DNA of 53,038 nucleotides, from contig NW_021638307.1 of assembly GCF_900090045.1 (NCBI RefSeq), positions 1 to 53,038 on the forward strand, written 5' to 3'. Positions 40,159 to 52,564 of this stretch are shown in pieces. The position numbers and the translations under genes were made by a program. Source of the stretch: Plasmodium malariae (Eukaryota > Apicomplexa > Aconoidasida > Haemosporida > Plasmodiidae). A model generated the notes under the pieces. That model was given only the letters and a program-made list of their open reading frames with translations, had not been told where the DNA came from and ran no database searches. Numbering within the stretch: position 1 is the first letter of the stretch; each line of letters opens with the position of its first letter.

Positions 40159-43100
40159 AAAGAATAATAAGGAATTTATTTTTTTAAGGCAACGTATATT
40201 TTAATACGATGTAATATTTACAATGTCATTAGTTATGTGTATAATAAACATATAGTTAATTGTTGAAAATTTATGCAAGCAATTAGATATTAGTATATTT
40301 TCTAGCTCCAAAAAAATAGAAATTTATGTTCTTAGTTTTTTTATGAATTTAAAGGTTTTAAGTTTTTATAATTTATGTTTTAAATTATTATATTTTTTTA
40401 ATTATATATTACTGGATAATACATATATTTGCTTATTAAAATAGAATTATATGAAAAGTATATATTTGTGCTTTAAAAAGCATACATAGCAGTAGAATTA
40501 ACATAATTTTAATGGAGTATTTTTGTTTATTTTTATTTAAACTAATATAAACTATGCTTACTATTTTTTTTTTTCTTAGAAGAAAATTACTATTTGTTTA
40601 AGTAATTAGAAAAATAACCTATTAGTTCTAATTTAATAATAAATGTTCCTTGTTTTGCATATAATGAAAGGGAGTAATATATTCTGTCACGAGAATAAAT
40701 AAATATATATAGTTTTTTACTTAGGAAAGAACATAAACTTTATTTTTTAAAGCAACTTTTATTTTAAATTTCTTATAAAAGATATTTATTGTAAATTTTT
40801 TGTTTTTATCAGATATGTAGTCTTCTTTGCATGGTGTAAATATCAAGGTATAAATATATAATATAGTATTTTTTTTAAATATGGATTAATTAAAATGATA
40901 TAATAAGATGAGCATACAGGATATTTCAATTTGAATGAAATAACAAACTTTCATAATACTTTTATTGTAATTAATTGTGAAATTATTTCAATTTTTTAAA
41001 AATTACTTAAATACATATTATATTGAAAATTTATAAAAAAAAATTCACTCATTACCTATTTATATGTAAACATTACATTATAATAAGTTAATATAATGTA
41101 CTAAATGTAAAAATATATCCGCAGATAATAAATTGAAATTTTTTGTTTTTCTTTTTCATAATAGTAACTTTCTAGAAATATGTTATATATATCTGTAAAA
41201 AGTTAAATAATCATTAAAGGAAATAAAAATAAATATATATTTATTATAACAATATAATAATGTGTACGCATTTGTTTATATATATTTTCTATTTTTTATG
41301 TCTATAAGTATATTTATGAGAGAACTAATATTATTTTAAGAACACACAATTATTATATAGTTTTTATTGATCATTAATAACCTTTTCATATTTATAACGC
41401 TCATAATTAAAATAAAAAAAAAGTAAAAAAAGATGAATTCTTTTTATATGTAGATAATTAATAATAGTTAACATTGTTCTTATTTGTTGGAAAATTTTTT
41501 TATAATATCTATTTAAAAAATCATTCTATGTTTTTTTTACAATATTTAATTGAATAAGTGTAGTGTATAATATTTACAACGTAAAAGTTTTTAGAAAAAT
41601 TTGTAATGATTTAATTAAATTTAATAAATTTGATTCCCTGATGGTTAAAATAAAATAATAATGTAAAATTAATATATATTATACTTATCCGACATACATG
41701 TTAAAAAATTATTATTTAGTCAATTAACATAACTATATATTTTTCGTTGTAAAAGAATATGCCAATTCCACTCAAAATGAAGCTACAATATATGGACAAT
41801 TTTACATGGTAAAAATAAAAGCACTGATAATAAGAATATTGATAAAAGAATTAATTATTTTTAACATTTATTTATATATTATTTTTTTTTTCTTTTGTTA
41901 ATATGCGTTATATCTGTATTTAATTAAAATGTTTTTTTCTATTTATATAAAATTTATGTATGGAATAATTACATTATATTAATATATAATTCTTTTTATG
42001 GTACGCATGCTCACTTTTCAATTAAAATATAAAAAAAGAATAAATTATTTTTCTTCTTAATTTATTTGCTTTAAGACATTAATAATTTCCGAAGGAAATT
42101 TATTTTTGATGATATGATAGGAAAATTTTCCTCTTTATCTATTTTTATTTGTGCACTGCGAATTATATTTTAATAATTAATGTGTACGTTTTTTCTGAAA
42201 AATATTCTTAATATACTTTTTTTTTTTATGTTATTTCTACGTAATGAGATTATGAAAGGTGTAATATATTATGGACGTCAAAAATATAAATTATATGTAA
42301 TATATTTACTTTACGTTTATGCACTATTAAGAATTATATTGTATGTATGTTAATATAATTATATTTCAAAATTGAATTTATGTTGACTTTATAAAAATAT
42401 AAAACATGAGTAATAAGTCTAAGAGTGAAAAAGAAATTAAGATGATACTATAAAATTATTCTAATATTAAATTTTTATATACGTATCTGTATGGTTATTG
42501 AATAATAATTTTTGCATGCTTATCTGTAGGATTGATGTACTTCCAATTTTATGGATGTTTTGCCTCTTAAATAATCTTTGGATTTTAATATTTACATCGA
42601 TTTTTCGGATTCTGCTTTTTATTATATTTAAAATGATATTAAAAGTATCCCCGAAAAATGAAAATCATAATTATAAGTAGAACAATTTAATATATAGCTG
42701 TAATGCAAAATATTAATTTCAGTGAGGTAATCAAAATATTCCTAGCATTTATTGCTATTCAAAAAAATACCAAAATCTAATATATTATAATTTGTAAAAT
42801 TAGCGTGCTTACAATTCTGTACTATTTTTTCGTTCAATTTTTTTAAGTTTTTAGAAATATAATTACATGTATAATCATGTACGTTGGATGTATCACTAAT
42901 ATTAAAAGAAAAATCCGTAAGTTTATTAATAATGTTATAGATACACTAATGTCGTTATTCTGCTATAAATAAATTCTTTAATTTACAATATATCCATTAT
43001 TTGTTATGAAAGCTATAATTATTACAACTTCTTACAGTTATATTCTATATATTCACTTCATATCTATTGTAATTTTCATTAGATATTTGCATGATGCATT

Positions 43101-45191
43101 TTTTCAAGAGGATTTTGACAATAACAATGAATAAGTATTTTAAAATTAATCTTTTTCGTTCAAAAGTACATGCAATTATTCTTACTTATCATATGGAGAA
43201 CTCTTATTTTAAATTATCTTTTGAAAATTTAGAAGTAAATTTTTAGTAAACAATTTAAAACGCTTTTAAAAAAAAATTTTTTTTTTCTTATATTTAATAA
43301 GAAATATTTTATTTAAATAATAGATAAATAATAATTATTTTTGAAATATAAAGGAAAATTTATTTAATTTCTTATTTTAAAAAACTTCTATACGCTCTAG
43401 TAATAACATAAAAATTTTAAATTAAGTATATTACTATTTTATATAAATATAAAATTCAGATAATCCATAGATATATTAGAAAATTTTTTTATCTTATTCA
43501 AAAAAATTTCATGAATATCAATTATTAATAATTGTTTTCTAATTATGGTTCATTATTAAATCATAAAAGAACTATAAATAACTTATGAGTCAGAAATTTA
43601 TGTATTTTAAAAAATATGATAAAACTCGAAATACTAAATTATATAAAATATTTGTAATCATTTAACATATTATCATTTTACAAAATTTAAATTTGTGATA
43701 TTGCAATAAATTCCACTAATAATATAAAATAAAACTTTTATTTAATTTACTTAAATATAAGCTATTGCGTTAAAAACAATTTCGATTTAATAACTATATA
43801 TAAAATTTTAAAATACTGTTTATATTTATGAACTGTTACTTATAAAATTAATATACCTTTTATATTTATGAATAATAGTGTGGCATTTATATATTAAAAA
43901 GGTGTTAACATTTCTATTATTATCCCAATATTTTCTTTTTCTGTTAAGAAATCTACCATTTTTATCGATACAAATTATTCATATTAATAATTTGTATTAG
44001 TGAAAGCAAATAATATAGACTAGTAAATATGACATAAAATAAATAAATTATATTTGAATACATATTAAACATAGATTATTATAAAGTATAATTAACAGTA
44101 ATAAGCACGCTTGAATATTCCGTACATATTTTATAGTTAAATTATATATTTTATGTCTATGCATGTATTGTATAGAAAAACACCATATTTAAATTGTAAT
44201 GAAATAATTTGCCTGTGAATTCATGAGTAAATTTATTTTGATAAACCTAATTAAATATCATTATTCAAATTATATTAATAGAAAATTATTTAGAATTAAA
44301 AAATACTTAATAAAATTTGCCACTCATAATTATTTTAGAAAGATGTATAAAAGAGATAAAATAATTTTTAAGTTTGCATTAAACACTTAGTTAAATATTT
44401 TATGGTAAATATACTGATAAAAAATAAGAAAATGTTTATATAATAAAAATATAATTTTTTAGCATTTATTCAGTGTTTCACACATAACACAATAGTTATG
44501 TTAAAAACAATATTATTATATAATTCGACATATTAATTAAAATATTGCATTCATATTTGTCATTATTATAGATATAAGATTATACTATAAACAATTTATT
44601 TAAAAAAAATAAGAAAAATATAAAGAATAGTTCACGTATTTTTTTCTGCGCATATAATTTATATAATTATATATATAAATTCGTATTTAAGTTTAATATT
44701 AGAATTGCAGTGTAATTACATTTTCATAGAGTAATAACTAATTCAGTATAATTTAGTGTTATTTAAACTTCGTAAGAAAAATATTCGATAATAATGAATA
44801 GAACAAATTATAATTATTATATTTTATATATTTTATGCACTCTTGTTATGTTATTGTTTATACGAGAAAAAAAAAATAGAAAAAAAAATTTTTCGAAGAA
44901 TTTAATTAAATATTATTTAATTAATGTACTACTATAGATTTAATTTATATGTTTTTATTATTTGCGAATGTAACATAATTAGATTACTTTACATAATATT
45001 ATATTAAAAATTTAACAATATATTTTTACAGTTATAATACATGTATTCTGTAAAAATCATTATATGTATGTTTAAATGCCAATTTAATTAAAGACTAAAA
45101 ATAGTAAAAATTGTATACTTGCTACTTGGATATATATTAAATTATTGTAGAATTTTTTTTCGCTGATATGATAATATTAAAAAAATAGAAA
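40159..45191. other. Intergenic region between two intact fam-type genes
   Basis: Five kilobases with no supported gene. The first 0.6 kb is the duplicated downstream flank. The frame 42498-42680 is hydrophobic and follows a TATCTGTAG that could be an acceptor, but no upstream exon fits. A short non-AT-like stretch at about 41758-41815 (YANSTQNEATIYGQFYM, then GTAAAA) could be an exon fragment. A 44-codon hydrophobic frame starts at about 44794. None has enough support to call. Confidence 0.5.
40440..40760 (+). repeat. Duplicated 3' flank of fam-type gene (copy 2)
   Basis: Counterpart of 31860-32180, downstream of the intact fam-l gene. The two are diverged but collinear over about 300 bases, although the upstream genes belong to different types (fam-l here, fam-m there). 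Confidence 0.6.
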
Positions 45192-46076
45192 ATGGAACAA
45201 AAAAAGAAGATGCTCTTTTTAATTAATATTTCTACATTTGTGTTTTTACCTTGGGTATGCCTTCTCTATAGCGACATGGTAGGTTATTATTATTTTAGTA
45301 AATTCGTATTACTTATTTTTTTATGTTTTATTTTTATTAATACTTTCTTTTAGTATGAGATTATTCTTTTTTTTTAAATAATAAATATTTACTTTATATA
45401 TTAGCTTACATGTAATCATCTGCTTGTTGGAGACTATAAGCTTTATAAAAAATTACATACGAGAACTTATCGGTTACTAACAAAATGTAAACACAAAAGA
45501 TATTCAAATATTGCACAATTAAAACAAGAGATACCAAATAATACAGTTGGCGAAAAAAAAAATATATTTATTAATGAAAAGGTTAACAACGGAAAAAAAA
45601 AACATTCAAATGAAAGATCATTAAACAATGTAGGCATTTATGAACAAACTAGAAAATATAAAACTTCCGTACACACGAGAACAAAATTAAATTTTGAAAA
45701 AAGAGTATTAGGCAAATTATATTACAAAAATACAGTTAGATTTACTATGAATGCTGATTTTAAGTTTTTAAAATATACTATAACAAGAAAATTAGGTATG
45801 ATGTGTGCTGTATATATCTTCTATATAATACTTGGTATAGTAATATATGCTTTAATACATTCAAATGATATGCTGTGTTCTAAAAGCTTTATATTTAACT
45901 TGCTTTGGTGTAATGTAGCAACAATAGCATATGCAATGTCCCTGCTTATAGTTATACCATCCTTATATTATATCTACAGAAAAATTGCAAAATATATAAA
46001 GTTAATATATAAAAAAAGTGAAATGCATAATACGGATTATCCTTATCCCAGAAAAGTAGTCTTTAAGAAAAATTAA
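45192..46076 (+). CDS. fam-l/fam-m-like exported protein, distinct type
   Basis: Exon 1 is 45192-45278 (29 codons, MEQKKKMLF start, Trp21, donor GTAGGT). Exon 2 is 45405-46076 after TATATTAG; phase 0, 252 aa, no stop. Exon 1 and RTYRLLT at residues 49-55 match the fam-l/fam-m pattern exactly in length and position. The body differs: it lacks both the fam-l KELDxxDFLK and the fam-m MFDxKxF blocks, and has instead LNFEKRVLGKLYYKNTVRF and MNADFKFLKYTITRKLG. Membrane segments lie at about 160-180 (MMCAVYIFYIILGIVIYALI) and 196-220 (WCNVATIAYAMSLLIVIPSL), followed by a basic C terminus. It is probably an exported membrane protein of the same superfamily, though the exact family name is uncertain. 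Reading direction is toward the telomere. Confidence 0.82.
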
Positions 46077-46549
46077 TATATATAATTCTCTATTTGATAT
46101 ACCTAAAAAACAAACATATTTATAACTGATTAACTTTTATGATTCCAACCTTATGCCCCTGGAATTTTTAATGCACAACGCTAAAAATATACATTTTTAT
46201 TTTTTTTTGTAATTTGAATATTTTAATATTTTTCATTCTGAATTATAATTTAGTTCCTCAGCATAAATCATTATAAGCGTTTACATATATATTTCTGTAT
46301 TTAAGAATATTTTTTTGAAAAATACATATATGCGTCTTAAAATTAATATATAAGAGATCAGAATATATAATTTTTCTTATGTGTCGATTTATATTTTTCA
46401 CCGAAAAAAATAGTACATTTATGCTTTTTTCTTTATCAAACCTTAAATACTTCTCATTTTATATATATATATATATATATGTATTTTTTTGTTCGTTATT
46501 ACAAAAAATAAAATTAAATTAAGAAGCGAATACTACATTGGTCCAAATA

Positions 46550-47450
46550 AGCTATATTTCAGAAATAGGAATCTAAAAAGAAAGCTTTAATTTTAATAGT
46601 ATTAAATTTAAAATATACAAAAAAGAAATTATTGATGTGGGTAATCAAAAACTAAATTTAATATAATTTTTATATGTTCTATAAAAAGATGTATGTTCCA
46701 TTTAATTTTTATATTACGAATACGAGAAAAAATTTAATATATTATTCTGATGCATTAAAAATTTTGTCTGCAACGGAATTGCACTATTACACTATAGCCA
46801 TAACAATTAGCATTGGTATTATTGATATGACTGTTATTAAAGAAATATCAATGAGTTTCTAGAAAAAAAAAAGGAAGATAAGAAAAAAGACATGAACAGT
46901 GAAAATTTTTAACTATTCTTTTTTTAATATTAATAAAATTTTTTTTTTTCTTGTTATATATTTTTTGTGCATAAATGAAGGTATGTTTTTTATTACTGAA
47001 ATTATTTTTTTTTTAAATATCGTTTTAGTAAAATTTTGAAATGCTTTCTTCTCTAGTAGCTAATTTTTATAGATTATGATAAAAATATGTTAAGTTTCTG
47101 TTACGTAAGTAAATCCATAAGGAAATGATACTATTTAATTATTTATTTTTTTTTTTTTCTTTATATTAACTTACTATAAAAAATGTGTGCATATTTATAC
47201 AAATAGATTAGTAAGAAATGTCGATAAAATAAAAACAATGAGTAAAACATTTTAAGCATAAAAAAATAATTTTTAATTATATAACAATATGAAACATATA
47301 CAGAACACTTTCTTCCACTTTAGATATATGAATACAACAAAGAACTGCTTGAAAAACAAAATTAAGTTCCTGGTCATTATAACAATTTTGGTACATATCC
47401 TTTTTATATGGACAAGTCAATGTTACAATAGTATAATAATATAACTACAT
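46550..47450 (+). repeat. Segmental duplication block A'
   Basis: Second copy of the block at 27450-28340; the shared landmarks are given there. It contains the open frame 46674-46862, which is not kept as a frame in the other copy and so is unlikely to be coding. Confidence 0.65.
47289..47430 (+). pseudogene. Orphan signal-peptide exon
   Basis: From ATG 47289 (or the in-frame ATG at 47328) a frame runs to a possible donor GTATAA at 47431. The end is a typical Plasmodium export signal segment (NKIKFLVIITILVHILFIWT). No matching second exon is visible in the next 1.4 kb, whereas the duplicate at 28.2 kb still has one. Most likely the start of a gene whose body was deleted; less likely, an exon with a distant partner. 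Confidence 0.45.
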
Positions 47451-48857
47451 TGTTCATATTTCCTGTTTTATTTATAAAAAAAGTATTTTATTATAATTAG
47501 ATAAAAAAACACTCTGAAACAATAAATAATATTTAGGCTTCTTTTTTAAATCGCATTTGAAATTTAGTTAAACCTACTTATAACGAATACATTTCTTTCT
47601 AAAAAAAAATGTTTTTCTTGTAATTATTAACTATCTGTTTTATTCTTAATAGAAATTACGTTCATAAAGAATCGATTTTTGTATAAACACAAATATCATT
47701 TAGATCTGGCAGATATACCTTTATATATTTATGCTCAACTGATAAAATATATATTTCTATATTTTCTTGAAGTTAGAACGTTTGTATAATTGCTTTCTAC
47801 TTAAAATGCAATGTTTTTCTAGAGCTCATTATTGTGAGGTAGCATATATATACATGTATTTATTTTATGTGTTACATAAAAAACGAAATAGATATGGATA
47901 AATATTTATAGCAATAATTTCTTCTTTGTTTGAAGAAATTGCATACATATGTTTAATGTAAATTTATATTAAATTATATGTGTGTATATTTAATATAATG
48001 CACAATATTACAATAAATATTTCATTCGACTGAGGTAATTTATATTTTTAACAATCATACTTTTTTTTTTCCTTTTTATAAAGATTTAAGTGGTACTCTG
48101 GAGAATTGTTTAAAAATAATTATCATATATTTATTTTAATTTAAGTGTATGATGTTGTTCTTCATTTAATATAACAAAATTCATGTGTTGTTTTTTTGTT
48201 TCACATTTATTTTTTTCTTAAATATAAACAGACTACGTAATGTTTGTAAAAACGAAACTATTATATAAATATATATATATAAAATATTATTTCATATATG
48301 GGTAATGATTACAGATTTTTATTTTTATTATATATTTTAAATACTAAAGTATGAATATGCACTAATATATTTTTATGTTTTATGGATGCATTATAATTAA
48401 GGTATTACCAATTTTATAATTTACAAAGTTTTTTAGTTAAATTAAGGATTTAAAATCCATGTGTCTTTGGTTTTTTAATTTATAGTATATAAATCTCTAT
48501 TATAAATATTACCTAGATATCTATAATTATAAAATAATATACTTTGTTATTTTTGAAAGTATTAAGAGAGTACATTATTTAACAAATATTTGTCTAATAT
48601 TAGCAAGTGTCATATAGGAAATAATTATGCTGTCGTGTCTCAAATAATAACTACCCAGTAAAAATGAATAATATATTTTCAACGAAATTCAATAATCACT
48701 AAATACATTGTAATTTTATAAACATATACATTTTCTTTTATAATACCATTATATACATAATAATTTATTTTTTATGGTACACTCTACTTGTATCTAATTC
48801 TTGCGTTTACTTCAATAATTATAGAATAATAAATATTTGGAAAAATATAAGTAACTT
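47431..48857. other. Intergenic AT-rich region
   Basis: No gene recognised; no stretch of mixed codon use longer than about 20 codons was seen on either strand. If the orphan exon at 47.3 kb once had a second exon, it should have been here. Confidence 0.5.
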
Positions 48858-49426
48858 ATGTCAATTACCACGAATTTTCCCCTATTTGTAATCCTTTTTT
48901 TAATAATACAAACCTTTGTGGAAGTAAATCCGCAATATACATGTAAGTTTATAAAATTTTTTTGATACATTTATTAAGATTATTAGATACTATATATTTT
49001 AATAAAAATATTGATTTATATTTTTTATATAAGAATGAAGTATGGGGTTTTTTCTGAAATTTATTTTTGAGTTTTTGATATGAATTAAAACTAATTTGTT
49101 TAAAACTCCTCTTCCGCAAATTTAAATCGAACTTAAATTAATATACTTATCTGATTTATTAGTAACACAATATATATTTTTGAAAATATATTCCGAAGGC
49201 CATGAAAAAACTAAATTATTTCATATTTTTTAAATATGTAGTTGGATCTAGTAATATATATAGCATTATTTGGATATATACATATAAAAAATTTAACGAA
49301 CGTGTTAATAAAAATTTTCGAAAACCTTTAAAATTTTTTTTATTATTTTCTTATTGCAGTTACATAGCTGTTAATTTAAATATATTTTATAAAAATTACC
49401 TAAGTAATTATGGCAATCCAAATTGA
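48858..49426 (+). CDS. Possible small secreted protein gene
   Basis: ATG at 48858 begins a signal-peptide-like stretch (NFPLFVILFLIIQTFVEVNP), after which the frame meets a strong donor consensus, T|GTAAGT, at 48943. A candidate downstream exon is the open frame 49202-49426, with IWIYTYKKFNERVNKNF and a hydrophobic end. I could not fix an acceptor that joins the two in frame, so the pairing is a guess. I recognise no family. It could be a small two-exon gene, another orphan signal exon, or coincidence. Confidence 0.25.
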
Positions 49427-49599
49427 TATCCAAGAAGAATATGTATATTTACTGATAATATAATTAAATAGATATATTACTGGTCTAAGGTTATTCTGCT
49501 ATTAATATATTTTATTCATGAATAACCGTTTCTTTTTTTTTTTTTTTTATTACTTTACTACTGAATTTATATACATAATTATAAAAAAGAAAAAAATAA

Positions 49600-50402
49600 A
49601 GTTCCTAAATTTAAAAAATTTTCATTTGAAAAATATAGTATAAATAATGCATATTTATAAATAATAACTTTGAAAAATTATATTAAAAAAATAAAAAATC
49701 AGTCTTTATTTACCTTTAAAACATATATATCCTTATCGAATGGGTAGAAGCATACAAATTTGATATTAAAAATATATTATAGTACATAAATGATTTTTAT
49801 ATTATAAAGTATAAATCATATATTACTATTAATAAAATAAAAAAGGTTATATGCAATATTGTTTTTTTATTTTAATATTACTACTTTGTTGTTATAATAA
49901 TTATTAATTATTAAACGTATTATCCAGTTTTTCCGTAATATAAGATTTATAAAATTATAATAAATAATAGGTAAACTTTAATAAAATTAGTAATTATTCT
50001 ACTACTATATAGAAAGCTATTTTATTTATATTCTTTGCGTTATGTATAATATATGAAGAAAATATTTAGAAATATTAAAAGATTATCTATATTTTTTTTA
50101 TTTTATTTTAAAAAGAGTTAACAAAAAAATTATTTAATTAAATTAGCATTTTAAATAAATTATTTATATTTTTTGAATTTTTATGAATTAATTCAAATTA
50201 TATAATTCTAATTACAGTTATTTTTCTTTTTCCGTTGTCTAAAAAATTATATCCCTACACATTTTTTATTAACTTACAAAAAAAAATTTAAATTATAAAT
50301 AGAAAAATTAAGTGAATGAATTATCTTTTATCTATAGAAGAATGTTATATTATTGTTAATATTTTCCTTATCGAATATGTTGAAATATTAAAAATCTATA
50401 AA
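49600..50402 (+). repeat. Duplicated 5' flank of fam-type gene (copy 3)
   Basis: AT-rich upstream region of the last pseudogene with weaker resemblance to 29876-30722: ATACAAATTTGATATTAAAA versus ATATAAATTTGATTTGTTTA, and a TTGTTATAATAATTATTAAT-like stretch versus TTGTTATAATAAATAATATT. The composition makes some chance similarity likely, so only the collinear order supports the call. Confidence 0.4.
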
Positions 50403-51353
50403 ATGAAAAAAATAGTTAAGTTATTCTTATTAAAATTACTACACTTATCCTTTTAACTTGGATATTCCTCTTTAACAGTAATTTTGTATTATAATATTTA
50501 TTATGCATATTTTCATTGTTAACATTTTTAGTGTTTTATTTTTATTGATACCTTTTTTTAGAAATATAATATTAATTCGTTAAATAAAAAATATTTATTT
50601 TTTTTTTTTAGAGTATGTTTTATAAATTTTTAGGTGAAATATACTATCTTGTTGAAAAATTAAATACAAGAACTTATCGGCTACTACCAAGATGTAAGCA
50701 GGGTTAGGATTCATATATTGTAGGCTAAAAGAAAATAAACAAAATACTAGTATACATGAAAAAGGGGATATATGTAATGTTGAAAAGGAGAACACCATAA
50801 AAAACAAACAATAAAATGGAAATTCATCAAAAAATGAGAGACGAGATAAACAATCTATGAAAAACAAATCTTGTATATTTGAAACAAAAAAATATTGAAA
50901 GAACTTTATTATATAGATTTTCTTAAAAAAGAGAGGTCAATTAGTAATAAAGTCTATAAGAACATTATTCGTAAAAAATAAGGAATAGTATCTGATTTTC
51001 CTTTATTATTCTCATTGTTATCTATATAGTTCATATTATATTTGTTTTGTAATTATGGTCTTATGGATGGGTTATTCAAAATATTTTATACCTACACTTT
51101 ATAGAGTGATTTGAGATCTTTAAATAATTGGTTGTTGAAATTCCTTCTTAAATAAGTGTTTAATAAGCCTATGGAATATATTACTAAGGATAATGTGAAA
51201 AAAACGTGCAATACTGCTTTAGACAACATTTTTGTTATTTTCATATATATTATATCTTTCTTTATGTTAGATGTCACGCTTATATTAAGGATTATATGTT
51301 ACCATAAAATAGTTCAAAAATAAAAAAAATTAAATTCAGAGGAAGGTAAATGA
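50403..51353 (+). pseudogene. fam-l-like exported protein pseudogene
   Basis: Last gene before the telomere. Exon 1 starts at 50403. The hydrophobic segment and its Trp (LLTWIFLFN) are out of frame with the ATG, consistent with a lost base near 50425. A possible donor GTATTA lies at 50486. Exon 2 begins after a long T run and TAG at 50612 and includes KLNTRTYRLLPRCKQG before a TAG. After further stops the fam-l blocks recur: ELYYIDFLKKERSISNK near 50905-50950, a membrane-segment remnant, and YHKIVQK with KLNSEEGK near the end. The second membrane segment (IFVIFIYIISFFMLDVTLI-like, near 51228-51285) is still recognisable. It is dead through both frameshifts and stops. Confidence 0.8.
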
Positions 51354-52564
51354 ATATTATGTAACACTACTCTTTCTTTAATGATATCATTGAAACACAG
51401 TAACATTTGTAATATTATTAGTTATGTATTTATTAAATATACCTACATTATATAAATTTTATGAATATTTCTACATATATCTAGCCTTGTTAATGAGCAA
51501 TCATGAAAGGATAAGTTCTTATTTTTTTGTAAATTTATATGTTCTAACGTTCTTAAGTGTATATTTTAAAGTGTACTATCATCTTAGTAGTATATAATGG
51601 GTTATTATGTATTAGTGTATTTAATAGATACCTATAATAATATGTCTATTAAAATTAATATATAATTGGTCAATACTTATAATTTTATTCGATTACAGTA
51701 TTAAATTACATTTGAAATAAAAAAAAATGCACTCTCTATTTTCCATCTTTTAGTTAAAAAATGGTTATTTGTTTGAATTAAAAAAAGTGTGTGATTGTTT
51801 TAAAATTAAAAATGATTGTAATATATTTTGTATTTCATGATATAAAGCAAATATATTTTTTTTGTATTTATATATATATATATTTATTTATATTTAATTA
51901 GGATGAAAATTAATATATATATTAAAAAATAATTTTTACAATAAATATATTAAAGACATATTTATAATAATAATAATAATAGATGCTTAGGTTTCTTTGC
52001 ATTATATATTAGGAAGCTATGACAATATGATAATATATCATTTATAAATATACATTATATCTAATTTTTTTCTAATATATAGATGGCATAGCTTTAAAAT
52101 TTACTGAAGTGTTTAAATAATTTATTTTTTTATTGTTTCACTTAATTGAGGCTTTAATTCAATTTTTCAAAAATAATTAATTAATCATATATTTAAAATT
52201 TATAAATAAATATGAAAAACGTATTTTTTATTTTTTGCATTATTAAGGAGATAAATTAATGATTTAAATATAATCATACGTTAATATAAATTATGCAGAA
52301 ACTTTTTTCTCTTATAGTTTTTCTTTTTTTATAATATTAGACTTCTAAAAATGTGATATAAATGCATATTGAACCATAGAAATTTTCATGAAAATTGATT
52401 AAAGTAAAGGTATACTTTATTGTAGTAATATAATAATATGTAAACAAATATTTATGTTCAATTTTTAACATTTGTCTATAAGTATATTAAGTAAGACGTT
52501 AATGTTAATTTGTGATGTATAAAAAATGTATAGCTTATATTAACAATTAGCAACTTCTTCAACG
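51354..52564. other. Telomere-proximal non-coding region
   Basis: About 1.2 kb between the last pseudogene and the telomere repeat. It contains TA-rich and poly-A/T tracts and a short (ATA/TAA)n run near 51966-51980. I see no tandem array of the kind that makes up telomere-associated repeats in P. falciparum, and no gene. Confidence 0.65.

Noticed and set aside
42150..42158. GTGCAC hexamer (also near 18770), similar to a known ApiAP2-bound core
   Set aside because: Isolated six-base matches far from any gene start; expected occasionally by chance.
46674..46862. 62-codon frame in duplicated block A'
   Set aside because: The paralogous block at 27.5-27.8 kb does not keep this frame, arguing against coding function.
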